Shown: positions 1 through 9,590 of the stretch, piece after piece
How the letters are laid out: the number at the start of each line of letters is the position of its first letter
Numbering within the stretch: position 1 is the stretch's first letter
DNA from: Aquamicrobium zhengzhouense
GTDB lineage: Bacteria; Pseudomonadota; Alphaproteobacteria; Rhizobiales; Rhizobiaceae
DNA: 64,000 bases
Assembly: GCF_016124105.1 (NCBI RefSeq)
Contig: NZ_JADGMQ010000001.1
Coordinates: 62,001-126,000 of the forward strand
Reading direction: 5' to 3'
The notes under the pieces: model-generated
Database searches by the model: none
Told to the model about the DNA's origin: nothing
The model's input: only the letters and a program-made list of their open reading frames with translations
Position numbers and translations under genes: made by a program

Positions 1-696
1 ATAAGCGAATTTCTCTCTTCAATTTCCACCGTCGCGATGACCAATGTCATCGAACGGGTGCGTACTGTTTTTGAAGGTGATCCCGAGATGCGGCGGCGTG
101 TGGCGTTTTCGATTGCCATGATCGCGCTGTCCGCCAAGATGGCGAAAGCGGATGGTGTCGTCACTCGTGATGAAGTGCAGGCGTTTCAGCAGATCTTCAT
201 CGTGCCGGCTGACCAGGCAAAAAACGTGGCGCGGCTGTTCGATTTGGCGAAGCAGGACATTGCCGGCTTCGACGCTTACGCGCAGCGCATCGCAGGATTG
301 TGCGGCTCCGGCCAGCCAAACTGTGCGCTGCTGGAGGATGTGTTGGATGGTCTGTTCCACATTGCTAAGGCGGATGGCGTCGTTCACGAACATGAGCTCG
401 GCTTCCTTCGCAGGGTAGGCGAGGTTTTCCAGATCGAGGACAGTCACTTCGAGACGATACTTGCCCGGCATACCATTGCGCGCGACGGCACCGATCCTTG
501 GCGCGTTCTCGGTCTCGCGCCGAATACCCCCTTCGACAAGGTCCGGGCACGTTATCGATTGATGGTTGCCGAGAACCATCCCGACAAGTTGATTGCCCGG
601 GGCGTTCCCGAAGAGTTTTTGGCTATTGCGAACAGCCGTTTGGCCGCGATCAACGGCGCTTATGAAGCTATCGAGCGCTCCATGAGGTTTGCATGA
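1..696 (+). CDS. djlA: DjlA-like co-chaperone (TerB + J domain), 5' end outside window
   Basis: The reading frame is open from base 1 through the first ATG at 37 with no stop before it, and the residues before that Met look like coding sequence, so the real start lies upstream and the gene is partial. Counting from the Met at 37, residues about 20-145 form an alpha-helical TerB/DjlA-type domain with two acidic KADGVV segments (about 37-42 and 111-116), and residues 152-219 form a C-terminal J domain whose HPD motif (181-183) is needed to stimulate DnaK ATPase. The stop overlaps the amidase start by 4 bp, so the two are probably co-translated. Family membership is clear; the client or role in envelope stress is not visible from sequence. 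Confidence 0.85.
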   Translation: MSEFLSSISTVAMTNVIERVRTVFEGDPEMRRRVAFSIAMIALSAKMAKADGVVTRDEVQAFQQIFIVPADQAKNVARLFDLAKQDIAGFDAYAQRIAGLCGSGQPNCALLEDVLDGLFHIAKADGVVHEHELGFLRRVGEVFQIEDSHFETILARHTIARDGTDPWRVLGLAPNTPFDKVRARYRLMVAENHPDKLIARGVPEEFLAIANSRLAAINGAYEAIERSMRFA

Positions 697-1460
697 CGGG
701 TTTTCTCCCGGATTTTAAGGGGGCGGACGTTCGTGTCTCGCCAAATTTCGGACCCCGCGCGCCGAACGCGCGTCCGGATCTTCTCATTCTTCACTACACA
801 GGCATGGAGACTGGGGAGGCTGCAGAAGTGTGGCTTTGCGCGCAGGAAAGTGAAGTCTCCTGTCATTATATTGTCCATGAAGATGGTCGGATCGTGCAGA
901 TGGTGCGCGAAAGCGATCGTGCCTGGCATGCCGGAAAAGGTTCATGGAAGGGGCGCGAGGACGTCAATTCCTGGTCGATCGGGATCGAGGTCGTGAATGC
1001 TGGGCCACTCGCCCAATTTCCCGATTTTCCGGACGTTCAGATCCACGCAGTCGCGGAATTGGCCCGCGATATTTGCGCGCGCAATCACATTTCTCCGGAA
1101 CGAGTCCTGGCGCATTCGGACGTTTCTCCGGGGAGGAAGATCGATCCGGGCGAACGGTTTCCGTGGGACAGACTCGCGCAGATGGGCGTCGGTCATTGCG
1201 TCGTTCCGGCTCCCGTACAAGGAGGTCGGTTCCTCGCGACGGGCGATCGCGGCGAGCCGGTAGAAGCGCTGCAATCCATGCTTTCCGTCTACGGATACAG
1301 CATCGAAATCAATGGCTTGTTCGATGATGCAACCAAACAGGTCGTCGAAGCGTTTCAGAGACACTTCAGGCGCGACCGCGTTGACGGCGTTGCTGATAGA
1401 TCAACTATCGAAACCTTGCATCGTCTTCTTGTTTCACTTCCAACGGAAGTTCTAAGTTAA
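693..1460 (+). CDS. N-acetylmuramoyl-L-alanine amidase, AmpD-type, with peptidoglycan-binding domain
   Basis: Zn-dependent amidase_2 enzyme cleaving the MurNAc-L-Ala bond. Zinc ligands expected for the family are visible: H34 (LHYTG), H141 (AHSDVSPGRK) and D151 (DPG), with the catalytic-type Glu at E99 (IGIEV). A peptidoglycan_binding_1 helical domain occupies about residues 185-245. There is no signal peptide, so it probably acts in the cytoplasm on recycled anhydro-muropeptides, as AmpD does, although a C-terminal peptidoglycan-binding domain is odd for a purely cytosolic enzyme. It overlaps djlA by 4 bp (ATGA). Length 255 aa is usual for rhizobial homologues. Confidence 0.88.
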   Translation: MTGFLPDFKGADVRVSPNFGPRAPNARPDLLILHYTGMETGEAAEVWLCAQESEVSCHYIVHEDGRIVQMVRESDRAWHAGKGSWKGREDVNSWSIGIEVVNAGPLAQFPDFPDVQIHAVAELARDICARNHISPERVLAHSDVSPGRKIDPGERFPWDRLAQMGVGHCVVPAPVQGGRFLATGDRGEPVEALQSMLSVYGYSIEINGLFDDATKQVVEAFQRHFRRDRVDGVADRSTIETLHRLLVSLPTEVLS

Positions 1461-1466
1461 CCCTAC

Positions 1467-1508
1467 GTCACAGCTTCTTCTGTGTGACTGCCTGTCACCT
1501 AATGTGAC
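1467..1508. promoter_or_regulatory. Alternating GTCAC/GTGAC half-sites upstream of the lytic transglycosylase gene
   Basis: GTCAC at 1467-1471, GTGAC at 1484-1488, GTCAC at 1494-1498 and GTGAC at 1504-1508 lie just after the amidase stop. The last three start exactly 10 bp apart, one helical turn, in alternating orientation. This is what a cooperative operator would look like, but I recognise no regulator for it. Confidence 0.3.
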
Positions 1509-1640
1509 TGGCCTTGCCATTTTGCGTGCCAGTTTCCTCGGCAGATGGGCCTCAACGCCGTGCCGGCTCGTGAAGCGTCACTGCGAAAGGCCAAAAAGCT
1601 GCGCGTGACGCGGCTACACGCAAGAAGAAATGGAAGATAC

Positions 1641-2225
1641 ATGTCGAGACTTACCATAGCGGCGGCAGCCCTTGCCGCCGGGCTCATCGGTTTTGTGCCT
1701 GGCGCATCCGCTCAACCTGCTGCTGAGGCAGCCCCGAAGACGATTGTAGAACTGTTCCGCGGCAATGCCGCCAAGAAATCCGAAAACGGCGAAGTTGATA
1801 AGGTGACCACGGCATCTGTTGCTGCCGGCAGGGCCAAGGGGGCAGGCCAGCGTTCACCCTACGATGCAATCATTGCGAAATACGCGAAGCAGCACGGTAT
1901 CCCGCTGGCGCTTGCGCATGGTGTCGTTCACACCGAGAGTAATTATCGTGCAAATGCACGTGGAGCGGCTGGCGAAGTTGGTCTGATGCAGATCAAGCCG
2001 GCTACCGCTCGCGGCCTTGGCTTCAAGGGTAGCACCAAGGCTCTCTATGACCCCGAAACCAACATTCGGTTTGGCATGAAGTATCTGGCTGGTGCTCACA
2101 AGCTGGGTGGCGGTGACGTCTGTGGCACCATCTTGCGCTACAATGCTGGCCACGGTGCAAAGCGTATGAACAAGATTTCCGCAGCGTACTGCGCCAAGGT
2201 AAAGAAGTTCATGCGCGCAGGATGA
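1641..2225 (+). CDS. Secreted lytic transglycosylase (SLT domain)
   Basis: Periplasmic muramidase-like enzyme that cleaves peptidoglycan glycan strands with formation of 1,6-anhydro-MurNAc. The start at 1641 was chosen over an in-frame ATG at 1545 because it begins directly with a signal peptide (Ala-rich core, residues 5-20, cleavage after GASA at about 24) and has a purine-rich stretch just upstream. The SLT fold covers residues about 72-190: catalytic Glu E99 in HTESNY, GLMQIKP at 114-120, and LRYNAG at about 166-170. Length 194 aa makes it a minimal, soluble transglycosylase. It sits between the amidase and rnpB as a separate unit with its own upstream region. Enzyme class is firm; physiological role is not. 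Confidence 0.87.
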   Translation: MSRLTIAAAALAAGLIGFVPGASAQPAAEAAPKTIVELFRGNAAKKSENGEVDKVTTASVAAGRAKGAGQRSPYDAIIAKYAKQHGIPLALAHGVVHTESNYRANARGAAGEVGLMQIKPATARGLGFKGSTKALYDPETNIRFGMKYLAGAHKLGGGDVCGTILRYNAGHGAKRMNKISAAYCAKVKKFMRAG

Positions 2226-2237
2226 TCGGCTTTCCTG

Positions 2238-2267
2238 TTGCATTTTTCGCCCTGAACGCCTTTATAC
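2238..2267 (+). promoter_or_regulatory. Probable sigma-70-type promoter of rnpB
   Basis: TTGCAT at 2238-2243 and TTATAC at 2262-2267 are separated by 18 bp, and the RNase P RNA P1 helix starts 6 bp after the -10 box, as expected for its transcription start. Confidence 0.55.
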
Positions 2268-2272
2268 GCCCG

Positions 2273-2672
2273 GTCAGTCGGCCGGGCGGCCGCACCGGCT
2301 AGGACCGAAAGGTTGCAGGTGAGGAAAGTCCGGGCTCCAGGGAAACACGGTGCCGGCTAACGGCCGGCGGGGGCGACCCCAGGGAAAGTGCCACAGAGAG
2401 TAAACCGCCCTTCCGCTAGTCGGAATGGTAAGGGTGAAAGGGTGGAGTAAGAGCCCACCGCGCAACTGGTAACAGAAGCGGCAAGGTAAACCCCACCGGG
2501 AGCAAAACCGAATAGGAACAACGCGAGGGGCAACCCTCAGGGTGGTTTCCGGCCCAGTTGTTCGGGTTGGTTGCGTGAGGCGGACGGCAACGTTCGCACA
2601 AGATGAATGGCCGCCACGTTCCTGCCTGTAAGGGCAGGGGCCATACAGAACCCGGCTTACAGGCCGACTGAC
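2273..2672 (+). ncRNA. rnpB: RNase P RNA, bacterial class A
   Basis: Catalytic RNA that removes 5' leaders of pre-tRNAs together with the RnpA protein. The ends are set by the P1 helix: GTCAGTCGGCC at 2273-2283 pairs perfectly with GGCCGACTGAC at 2662-2672. The conserved core elements are easily recognised: GAGGAAAGTCCGGGCTCC near 2320-2337, the CACAGAGA region near 2391-2400, AAGAGCCCACCGCG near 2449-2462, and the ACAGAACCCGGCTTA 3' core near 2645-2659. Length of about 400 nt is normal for alphaproteobacteria. Position between the transglycosylase gene and mraZ is typical of rhizobial chromosomes. Confidence 0.97.
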
Positions 2673-2708
2673 AATTTCTCTTCATTTCCAAACAATTGCG
2701 ACTGACTG

Positions 2709-2742
2709 AAGCGCTGATCTCGCCTGCAGTCGGAGCGCTTTT
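2709..2742 (+). terminator. Possible terminator after rnpB
   Basis: AAGCGCT (2709-2715) and AGCGCTT (2734-2740) can form a 7-bp stem followed by a short T run. The 18-nt loop is long, so this is only a moderate candidate. Confidence 0.42.
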
Positions 2743-2850
2743 GTCTGGCTCTTAATAAGGATTCGTTAAGCCTAACAGAGGATAAAGAACGATAGCGTCC
2801 AAGCCGCTTACCGGGAAGGGGGATCGGGTAGTTGGTGAGGTCTCTTCCCG

Positions 2851-2879
2851 TTGACGCCCATATAGGCCCATGGTATCCC
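2851..2879 (+). promoter_or_regulatory. Candidate promoter of the dcw operon in the 390-bp rnpB-mraZ gap
   Basis: The stretch 2673-3062 contains no convincing gene. Within it TTGACG (2851-2856) and TATCCC (2874-2879) are spaced by 17 bp, which fits a housekeeping promoter and would give a leader of about 180 nt before mraZ. A GATTC (GANTC) site and two TTAA words lie near 2757-2770, without the TTAA-N7-TTAA spacing of a full CtrA box. I see no clear repeated MraZ operator. Confidence 0.38.
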
Positions 2880-3062
2880 TTGTTCACCTTCACCAAATCG
2901 GTTCCTGTTCGAGTTCAGCGTTCCCCGAAGTTGCCCGCCCGTCAGCGTGGCAGCGCAGGTGTGCTGTGCCGAGAAGGATTCCCGAGGAGGCGCGGGAAAG
3001 GTCAATCGGCGGCGCGTGCGGCAGCATGCAGCCCGACGCGGCAAAGGCGGTGGCAGCAGGGA

Positions 3063-3530
3063 ATGGACCGGTTTCTTTCGACCGCGACCAACAAGATCGA
3101 TTCGAAGGGGCGGGTTTCCGTTCCTGCGCATTTCCGCGCCGTCGTCGCCAAGCGTGGTTATCAGGAGCTGTACGCTCTGAAGGCGCTGGATCGCCCTGCG
3201 CTGGATGTGGGTGGGCTCGATTTGCTGGACAGATACGAGGAGCGCATCGCGATGGAGGATCCATTTCTCCAGTCTGCGGACGACATGTCTTACTTCGTGC
3301 ATGGCGACAGCGATTTTCTCAAGCTGGATCAGGATGGGCGCATCACAGTCTCCGAATTCATTCGAGCGCACACAGGAATCACGACAGAAGTCGCCTTTGT
3401 GGGGCGCGGTACATTCTTTCAGATGTGGGAGCCCGCTCGCCTCGCCGAATATGGCGCGCAGGTGCGGGCTCGGTTGCTGAAGATGCGGCAGGCCGCATCA
3501 AACGAGATTTCGAACGGGGGCACGGAATGA
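3063..3530 (+). CDS. mraZ: Transcriptional regulator MraZ
   Basis: Small DNA-binding protein that, in the species studied, binds repeats upstream of its own gene and represses the dcw operon. The 155-aa product contains the two AbrB/SpoVT-like segments expected: one near residues 5-50 ([17 protein letters not shown]) and one near 80-125 ([14 protein letters not shown]). The start at 3063 gives the canonical [11 protein letters not shown]-terminus; longer in-frame extensions upstream have no homology character. First gene of the cluster; its stop overlaps the rsmH start in ATGATGG. Confidence 0.95.
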   Translation: MDRFLSTATNKIDSKGRVSVPAHFRAVVAKRGYQELYALKALDRPALDVGGLDLLDRYEERIAMEDPFLQSADDMSYFVHGDSDFLKLDQDGRITVSEFIRAHTGITTEVAFVGRGTFFQMWEPARLAEYGAQVRARLLKMRQAASNEISNGGTE

Positions 3531-4537
3531 TGGCGGGTCGCGGCGAAATGGGAGCCGCAGGCGGACCGACCCGTCACATTCCGGTCATGCTGCGTGAAGT
3601 TCTGGCAGCGCTGCAGCCGCAGCCTGGTCAGATTGTCGTCGACGGTACGTTCGGTGCCGGTGGGTACACGCGTGCTGTGCTCGCAGCTGGGGCGCAGGTC
3701 ATTGCGATTGACCGCGATCCCGACGCAATTGCCGCCGGGCGCGAGTTGGAGCGCGAGGCCGCGGGAAAGCTCAAACTGGTCCATCGCCCGTTTTCGGAGC
3801 TTGATCAGGTTTCAGACGAACTGCTTGATGCGGTCGTGCTCGACATCGGCGTCTCGTCCATGCAGCTGGATGAGGCAGAGCGCGGGTTTTCGTTCCGCAA
3901 TGATGGGCCGCTCGATATGCGCATGGCCCAAAGCGGACCGAGTGCAGCGGATGTGGTCAACCGGTTCAAGGTAAGCGACCTCACCCGTATCATCGGAATT
4001 TACGGCGAGGAGCGCCACGCCGGACGCGTGGCGCGCATGATCGAAAAGCGCCGGGAGCAGCGTCCTTTCGAACGGACCCGGGATCTGGCTGAAGCAATCG
4101 GTAACGTCGTCGGGCACAATCCGCGCGAAAAAATCCACCCCGCTACCCGCGCATTTCAAGGATTGCGGATCTTCGTGAATGACGAACTCGGGGAGCTTTC
4201 GCGCGCTTTGTTCGCTGCCGAGCGCGCGTTGAAGCCGGGTGGACGTCTTGTGGTCGTCACCTTCCACTCGCTGGAAGATCGCATCGTGAAGAAGTTCTTC
4301 GCCGAGCGCTCCAGCCAGGCCTCCGGATCGCGCCACATGCCCGCAGCTCACTTGAAGGTTCCGACGTTCGAAAAGCCTAGCAAGGCAATTGCGGCGAGCG
4401 AAGAAGAAGCCTCCATCAATGCGCGGGCGCGCTCGGCGAAGCTGCGCTGGGCCGTGCGGACGGCGGCAACTCCGCGCGACGAGGATGCGTCGATCTTCGG
4501 CCTGCCGGTCCTGCCCGATATTTCAGGAGCGAAATGA
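3527..4537 (+). CDS. rsmH: 16S rRNA (cytosine(1402)-N(4))-methyltransferase RsmH
   Basis: SAM-dependent methyltransferase (formerly MraW) that N4-methylates C1402 of 16S rRNA in the ribosomal P site. The SAM-binding loop GTFGAGGYT lies at residues 40-48, and the family signature HSLEDR at 247-252, with [10 protein letters not shown] in between. Two adjacent ATGs (3527 and 3530) could start it; 3527 overlaps the mraZ stop by 4 bp. At 336 aa it is full length. The same frame is open upstream through mraZ, but that part is a shadow of mraZ. Its 3' end overlaps ftsL by 4 bp. Confidence 0.96.
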   Translation: MMAGRGEMGAAGGPTRHIPVMLREVLAALQPQPGQIVVDGTFGAGGYTRAVLAAGAQVIAIDRDPDAIAAGRELEREAAGKLKLVHRPFSELDQVSDELLDAVVLDIGVSSMQLDEAERGFSFRNDGPLDMRMAQSGPSAADVVNRFKVSDLTRIIGIYGEERHAGRVARMIEKRREQRPFERTRDLAEAIGNVVGHNPREKIHPATRAFQGLRIFVNDELGELSRALFAAERALKPGGRLVVVTFHSLEDRIVKKFFAERSSQASGSRHMPAAHLKVPTFEKPSKAIAASEEEASINARARSAKLRWAVRTAATPRDEDASIFGLPVLPDISGAK

Positions 4538-4917
4538 TGCGCATGTTCCGGATCACCGATATCGTGCTGGTCATTGCGATGGTGGGGGCTGCCGCGTTCA
4601 CCTACACCACCAAGCATGCTGCCGAGGCTGAATACGCCAAGATCCGCAAGCTGGAAGCGGCGATCCGCCTTGAAGAAGAATCGATCGACCTTCTCAAGGC
4701 CGATTGGAGCCTGCTGACACAGCCATCTCGCCTGCAGAAGCTGGCCGACCGCTATTATGACGATTTGCATCTGGTGCCGATCGAGCCGCACCAGATTGCC
4801 GAGTTCAATGAGTTGCCAGAGCGTGTTCTGCGCATTGAAGAACTGCTCGGGGGCACAGAGGCAACGGCGAATACACAGGGTGTCGATGATCTGACGACAA
4901 GCGGGGTGCAGGAATGA
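4534..4917 (+). CDS. ftsL: Cell division protein FtsL
   Basis: Bitopic inner-membrane protein of the divisome, partner of FtsB and FtsQ and activator of FtsWI. The 127-aa product has a short cytoplasmic N-terminus, one membrane segment at about residues 6-24, then a charged heptad-like helix (about 30-70) for coiled-coil pairing, followed by an [18 protein letters not shown] segment typical of alphaproteobacterial FtsL. Identification relies on this topology and the invariant position between rsmH and ftsI, because FtsL is poorly conserved in sequence. Overlaps both neighbours by 4 bp. Confidence 0.88.
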   Translation: MMRMFRITDIVLVIAMVGAAAFTYTTKHAAEAEYAKIRKLEAAIRLEEESIDLLKADWSLLTQPSRLQKLADRYYDDLHLVPIEPHQIAEFNELPERVLRIEELLGGTEATANTQGVDDLTTSGVQE

Positions 4918-6626
4918 TCGGCCGCTGGCGCAAAAAGAAGCTCGAGACGGATCTGTCGAGCGAGCCCATCGTCGTTGAAGGGTTTGCCAAGGGCAGCGGA
5001 GGCCGCGCACGCAACCGTGTCCGCATGACGATGCTCGTCTTCTTTTCGATCTACGCGGTGATCGGCGGACGACTGGTGTGGCTTGGTAGTCAGGAGCTTG
5101 AAGCCGGGGGCCCCGGGCCATCCCGAGTCACCACCTCTCGTCCGGACATCGTGGATCGAAACGGCGAGGTCTTGGCGACCGACCTGAACACGGCTTCGCT
5201 GTTCGCAGAACCGCGGCGCATCGTTGACGCGGATGAGGCGTTGGAAAAGCTGCTCACGGTTCTCCCGGACCTCAACATCGAGCAGACCTACAATCGTCTG
5301 AAGAGCAATGCCGGTTTCATCTGGCTTCGTCGCCAGCTGTCGCCAAGCCAGCAACAGGCAATCATGCAACTCGGCATTCCGGGGATCGGTTTCCGGACTG
5401 AAAAGCGTCGTTTCTATCCGGGTGGCCCAACGGCCGCTCACATTGTCGGCCTTGTCAATATCGACAATAAGGGCATCGCCGGCATGGAAAAATACATCGA
5501 CGAACAGGGGCTTTCCGACCTGCAGGATGCCGGTCTTGCCAATCCCAAGGATCTGGAGCCGGTCAAGCTGTCCATCGATCTGCGGGTCCAGCACATCGTG
5601 CGCGACGAAATTGAGCAGGCGATGGAGCGCTACAAGGCGATCGCCGCAGGTGCTGTCGTGCTGAACGCGCGCACCGGCGAGGTTCTTGCAATGGCCTCGG
5701 TCCCGGATTTTGACCCCAACAATCCGTACAACGCGCACGAGAAGGACCGCCTCAACCGGATGTCTGCTGGCGTGTATGAGATGGGGTCGACCTTCAAGGG
5801 CTTCACGGTCGCCATGGCGCTGGATGCGGGTACGGCCAATCTGAACAGTCGGTTCGATGCTACCCGGCCGATCCAGATCGCGCGTCACACTATCCGCGAT
5901 TTCCACGGCAAGAACCGTGTGCTGACAGTTCCAGAGGTGTTTATCTACTCCTCGAACATCGGCACCGCTCGGCTGGCTGAAACCGTCAGCATCGACCATC
6001 ACCGTGAGTTCTTCCGCAGGATCGGGCTTCTGGAGCGCATGCAAACGGAGCTTCCGGAAGTGGCGCGACCAACCGAGCCTGCCGAATGGAAGCGCATCAA
6101 CCAGATCACGATCTCGTTCGGGCACGGCGTCGCAACGACACCCTTGCAGACTGCGATGTCTGCCGCCGCAATGGTGAATGGTGGCAAGCTGATCCAGCCG
6201 ACCTTCCTGCCTCGCACCGTTGAGGAGGCGGACAGGGTTGCCGATCCCGTCATCAAGCCGGAGACCAGCGAGATGATGCGCTATCTTTTCAGACTCAATG
6301 TGACGAAGGGATCGGGAAGCCGGGCCGAGGTTCCAGGCTATTTCGTGGGCGGAAAAACGGGCACGGCCGAGAAGGTGGTCAATGGCCGCTACGTCAGTGG
6401 CAAGCGCTTTAATGGCTTCCTCGGCGCGTTTCCTGCTCATGACCCTGAATATGTCGTTCTGGCGATTTTGGATGAGCCGCAGCGCGAGAAGCCCGGAACT
6501 GGCGCAACGGCAGGCTGGAATACGACCTATATGGTCAGCAACATTATTCGCCGTTCAGCCACGCTGCTTGGCGTGAAGCCCGATTTCGGCCATGAAAGTG
6601 ATGCCCTGCTCGTATCTTCACAATGA
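4914..6626 (+). CDS. ftsI: Septal peptidoglycan transpeptidase FtsI (PBP3)
   Basis: Class B penicillin-binding protein crosslinking septal peptidoglycan in complex with FtsW. A basic cytoplasmic tail precedes one membrane anchor at about residues 39-58, then the pedestal/dimerisation domain and the transpeptidase domain. Active-site motifs are intact: S292-T-F-K295 with nucleophile S292, S346-S347-N348, and K481-T-G-T484. Length 570 aa is standard. The start overlaps the ftsL stop by 4 bp, and a 46-bp gap precedes murE. Confidence 0.97.
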   Translation: MIGRWRKKKLETDLSSEPIVVEGFAKGSGGRARNRVRMTMLVFFSIYAVIGGRLVWLGSQELEAGGPGPSRVTTSRPDIVDRNGEVLATDLNTASLFAEPRRIVDADEALEKLLTVLPDLNIEQTYNRLKSNAGFIWLRRQLSPSQQQAIMQLGIPGIGFRTEKRRFYPGGPTAAHIVGLVNIDNKGIAGMEKYIDEQGLSDLQDAGLANPKDLEPVKLSIDLRVQHIVRDEIEQAMERYKAIAAGAVVLNARTGEVLAMASVPDFDPNNPYNAHEKDRLNRMSAGVYEMGSTFKGFTVAMALDAGTANLNSRFDATRPIQIARHTIRDFHGKNRVLTVPEVFIYSSNIGTARLAETVSIDHHREFFRRIGLLERMQTELPEVARPTEPAEWKRINQITISFGHGVATTPLQTAMSAAAMVNGGKLIQPTFLPRTVEEADRVADPVIKPETSEMMRYLFRLNVTKGSGSRAEVPGYFVGGKTGTAEKVVNGRYVSGKRFNGFLGAFPAHDPEYVVLAILDEPQREKPGTGATAGWNTTYMVSNIIRRSATLLGVKPDFGHESDALLVSSQ

Positions 6627-6672
6627 TTCTTGCCGGGCAGGGGTGTCCAACTAAACGGACCGAACGATAGCG

Positions 6673-8124
6673 ATGAAGCTCAACCAGATATCCGGTGTTC
6701 CCTCACACGTTTCACTTCCGCAGGAAGTTGAGATCGTGGGGATCGCCTCAGACTCACGTCGCGTGGAGCCCGGCTTCCTGTTCGCGGCACTGGAGGGCAC
6801 GAAGCTCGACGGCTCTTCGTTTGTTGAAGATGCCGTCCGTCGCGGCGCGTCCGCTGTTCTGGCAAAGACAGGAGCCATCAAAGCCGCACTCAGCGTGCCA
6901 CTCATCGAAGTCGATGAGCCCCGGCAATCACTGGCAAAAACGGCAGCGACTTTCTTCAAGGCGCAGCCTCAGACGATGGCTGCCGTGACCGGAACGAGCG
7001 GCAAGACTTCAGTCGCCTCGTTCACTCGCCAGATATGGGCCTATGCAGGCTTCGCAGCAGCCTCGATCGGTACAACGGGCGTGATCGCCCCCGGGCGCGA
7101 AGAATATGGTTCGTTGACGACGCCTGACCCCATCGCCCTGCATCAGCTCCTTAGCGAACTTGCTGCATCAGGCGTGACACATACGTCGGTCGAGGCTTCG
7201 AGCCACGGCCTTGACCAGTATCGCCTTGACGGAGTGAAGCTCGCAGCGGGCGCGTTCACGAACCTTGGCCGCGACCACATGGATTATCACCCATCCGTCG
7301 AGGAGTATCACTCGGCGAAGATGCGGCTGTTCCGTGAGCTGCTCCCCGCGTCGGCCCCCGCTGTGATCTTCGCGGATGATCCTTGGTCCGAACGCACGAT
7401 CGCATGCGCACGAAGTGCTGGTCTTGAGATCCTCACCGTTGGCCGTGCAGGCACGTTTCTCGAACTCAAGCGCGTTGAGCATGAGCGCAATCGTCAGAGG
7501 GCAGAGATACAGATTGGCACCGAACTCTACGAGATTGATTTGCCGTTGGCTGGCGATTTCCAAGTCTCGAATGCGCTGGTGGCTGCAGGGCTTGCAATTT
7601 CAACCGGCGTCGATTCCGCAAAAGCGATGGCTGCATTGGAGCACCTGAAGGGGGCTTCTGGCAGGCTCGAATTGGTTGGCTCCACCAAGGATGGTGCGCC
7701 GGTTTACGTGGACTACGCTCACAAGCCAGAAGCACTGGAAAACGTGCTGACAGCAGTGAGGCCATTCACGACCGGGCGCGTAATTGTCGTGTTTGGTTGC
7801 GGCGGTGATCGTGACCGGGGGAAGCGCCCGATAATGGGGGAGATTGCATCTCGCTTGGCCGACGTGGCGATTGTGACAGACGATAATCCGCGGACCGAAG
7901 AGCCCGCCTCCATTCGTGCAGAGATACTGGCCGCATCACCCGACGCGATCGAGATTGGCGACCGGCGCAAGGCCATCAGGGAAGCTGTCTCGATGCTTCA
8001 TGCTGGCGATACCTTGATTGTTGCCGGCAAGGGCCATGAAGAAGGGCAGACCATCGGCAGCGAGACGCTACCGTTCTCCGATCATGAGGAGGTACGTTCG
8101 GCGCTGCGGGAGATGGCCACATGA
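6673..8124 (+). CDS. murE: UDP-MurNAc-tripeptide synthetase MurE (meso-DAP adding)
   Basis: Cytoplasmic ATP-dependent ligase adding the third stem-peptide residue to UDP-MurNAc-L-Ala-D-Glu. The ATP-binding loop GTSGKTS is at residues 107-113. The specificity motif is D404-N-P-R407, the signature of meso-diaminopimelate rather than lysine enzymes, matching a Gram-negative wall. Domain order is the usual Mur_ligase N, middle and C, 483 aa. It overlaps murF by 4 bp. Confidence 0.96.
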   Translation: MKLNQISGVPSHVSLPQEVEIVGIASDSRRVEPGFLFAALEGTKLDGSSFVEDAVRRGASAVLAKTGAIKAALSVPLIEVDEPRQSLAKTAATFFKAQPQTMAAVTGTSGKTSVASFTRQIWAYAGFAAASIGTTGVIAPGREEYGSLTTPDPIALHQLLSELAASGVTHTSVEASSHGLDQYRLDGVKLAAGAFTNLGRDHMDYHPSVEEYHSAKMRLFRELLPASAPAVIFADDPWSERTIACARSAGLEILTVGRAGTFLELKRVEHERNRQRAEIQIGTELYEIDLPLAGDFQVSNALVAAGLAISTGVDSAKAMAALEHLKGASGRLELVGSTKDGAPVYVDYAHKPEALENVLTAVRPFTTGRVIVVFGCGGDRDRGKRPIMGEIASRLADVAIVTDDNPRTEEPASIRAEILAASPDAIEIGDRRKAIREAVSMLHAGDTLIVAGKGHEEGQTIGSETLPFSDHEEVRSALREMAT

Positions 8125-9566
8125 ACTATCTCTGGCGATCTGAGGCACTTTATCGGGCTATGGGCGGCCGTCCGCTCGGGAACCACCTGCCTGAAGGCAT
8201 CACCGGCATCTCGATTGACACCCGAAGCCTGAAGCCCGGCGAGGCGTTTTTCGCCATCAAGGGCGACATTCATGACGGCCACGACTTCGCCACCTCTGCA
8301 GTCAAGGCCGGGGCGGGATTGTTGGTGGTATCCGAGCAGAAACTGCCAGCTCTCGGGCGTATCGCCGCGCCGTTGATCGTCGTCCCTGACGTTCTTCGCG
8401 GCCTTGAGGCACTCGGCGTTGCAGCGCGTGCCCGTTCTCGTGCGCGTGTGATCGCGGTTACCGGCTCGGCTGGCAAAACCACGACCAAAGAGGCGCTCCG
8501 GCTTGGCTTGTCTGCCTGCGGAAAGGTTCATGCGTCGGACAAATCCTTCAATAACCATTGGGGCGTGCCGCTGACGCTGGCACGGATGCCCGAAGATACC
8601 GATTTCGCAGTCTTTGAAATTGGTATGAACCACCCGGATGAAATCCGTCCGCTGGTGAAGATGGTTCGTCCGCATATCGCCATGGCGACTCTGATCGCTG
8701 CGGCACATCTGGGGCATTTTTCCAGCCTGGAAGAAATCGCCGACGCGAAGGCAGAGATATTCGAGGGCGTGGAGAAGGGTGGTCACGCTCTTATCAATCG
8801 TGACGACGCGATGTGGAAGCGGCTGGATACCGCTGCAAGGCAGGCGGGCTTGCAGCATGTCTGGAGCTTTGGCGAGCATCAGCGGGCCACGTTCCGTCTG
8901 GTTGACTGGGTGCAGGATTATGCCGGCGCGGAAATCGTCGCCAAGATGGCAGGCAAGGAATTTCCGGTTCGTATCGGTGCGCCCGGCAGGCACATGGTGC
9001 AGAATGCAATCGCAGTGCTCGGCGCTTCCTACCTTTCGGGAGCAGACGTCACCAAGGTTGCCAGTGCGCTGGCGCGGCTTCAGCCTGAGGCTGGGCGGGG
9101 CCGGCGTCATTTGCTTTCGCACCCTCAAGGCGGCGAGTTCCTGCTGATCGACGAGAGCTATAACGCCAACCCTGCATCGATGCGCGCGGCGCTTGATTTG
9201 CTACGCGTTGCCCCAATTAGCGAGGGCGGGCGCAGGATCGCGATCTTGGGTGACATGCTGGAACTTGGCGAGCATTCGCGTGAGCTTCACGCAGACCTGA
9301 AAGATCCGCTCCTCACCGCAGGTACTGATCTCTCCTTCCTGACAGGCTCGGAGATGTCTGCACTCGCGGCACAATTGCCTCCCGGCGCTTGCGCACATTT
9401 TGCGAATGTCGCGGAGCTAATTCCGGCTGTTATCGACACCGTGAGCCCGGGCGACGTCGTCGTGGTCAAATCCTCTAACGGCATTGGCTTTTCGAAGCTG
9501 GTTGCCGCCCTTTTGCAGCAATTCCCGGCAGCACCCACTGCCGACCCTACACAAATTGAAGCCTGA
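8121..9566 (+). CDS. murF: UDP-MurNAc-tripeptide:D-Ala-D-Ala ligase MurF
   Basis: Adds the D-Ala-D-Ala dipeptide made by Ddl (encoded further down this cluster) to complete the UDP-MurNAc-pentapeptide. The P-loop is GSAGKTT (residues 115-121); the downstream NHWGVP and [15 protein letters not shown] motifs are characteristic of MurF. Length 481 aa is usual. It starts inside the murE stop (ATGA) and is followed by a 24-bp gap to mraY. Confidence 0.96.
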   Translation: MNYLWRSEALYRAMGGRPLGNHLPEGITGISIDTRSLKPGEAFFAIKGDIHDGHDFATSAVKAGAGLLVVSEQKLPALGRIAAPLIVVPDVLRGLEALGVAARARSRARVIAVTGSAGKTTTKEALRLGLSACGKVHASDKSFNNHWGVPLTLARMPEDTDFAVFEIGMNHPDEIRPLVKMVRPHIAMATLIAAAHLGHFSSLEEIADAKAEIFEGVEKGGHALINRDDAMWKRLDTAARQAGLQHVWSFGEHQRATFRLVDWVQDYAGAEIVAKMAGKEFPVRIGAPGRHMVQNAIAVLGASYLSGADVTKVASALARLQPEAGRGRRHLLSHPQGGEFLLIDESYNANPASMRAALDLLRVAPISEGGRRIAILGDMLELGEHSRELHADLKDPLLTAGTDLSFLTGSEMSALAAQLPPGACAHFANVAELIPAVIDTVSPGDVVVVKSSNGIGFSKLVAALLQQFPAAPTADPTQIEA

Positions 9567-9590
9567 TCGGTTCGCGAGGAAACAAGTCGA

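Noticed and set aside
1545-1640. Longer start for the lytic transglycosylase
   Set aside because: It would place 32 basic residues before the signal peptide.
2870-3526. N-terminal extension of the rsmH frame through mraZ
   Set aside because: Only the part from 3527 has RsmH homology; the upstream part overlaps mraZ.
4755-6440. 561-codon minus-strand open frame opposite ftsI
   Set aside because: Fully inside ftsI with intact catalytic motifs on the plus strand; no family character on the minus strand.
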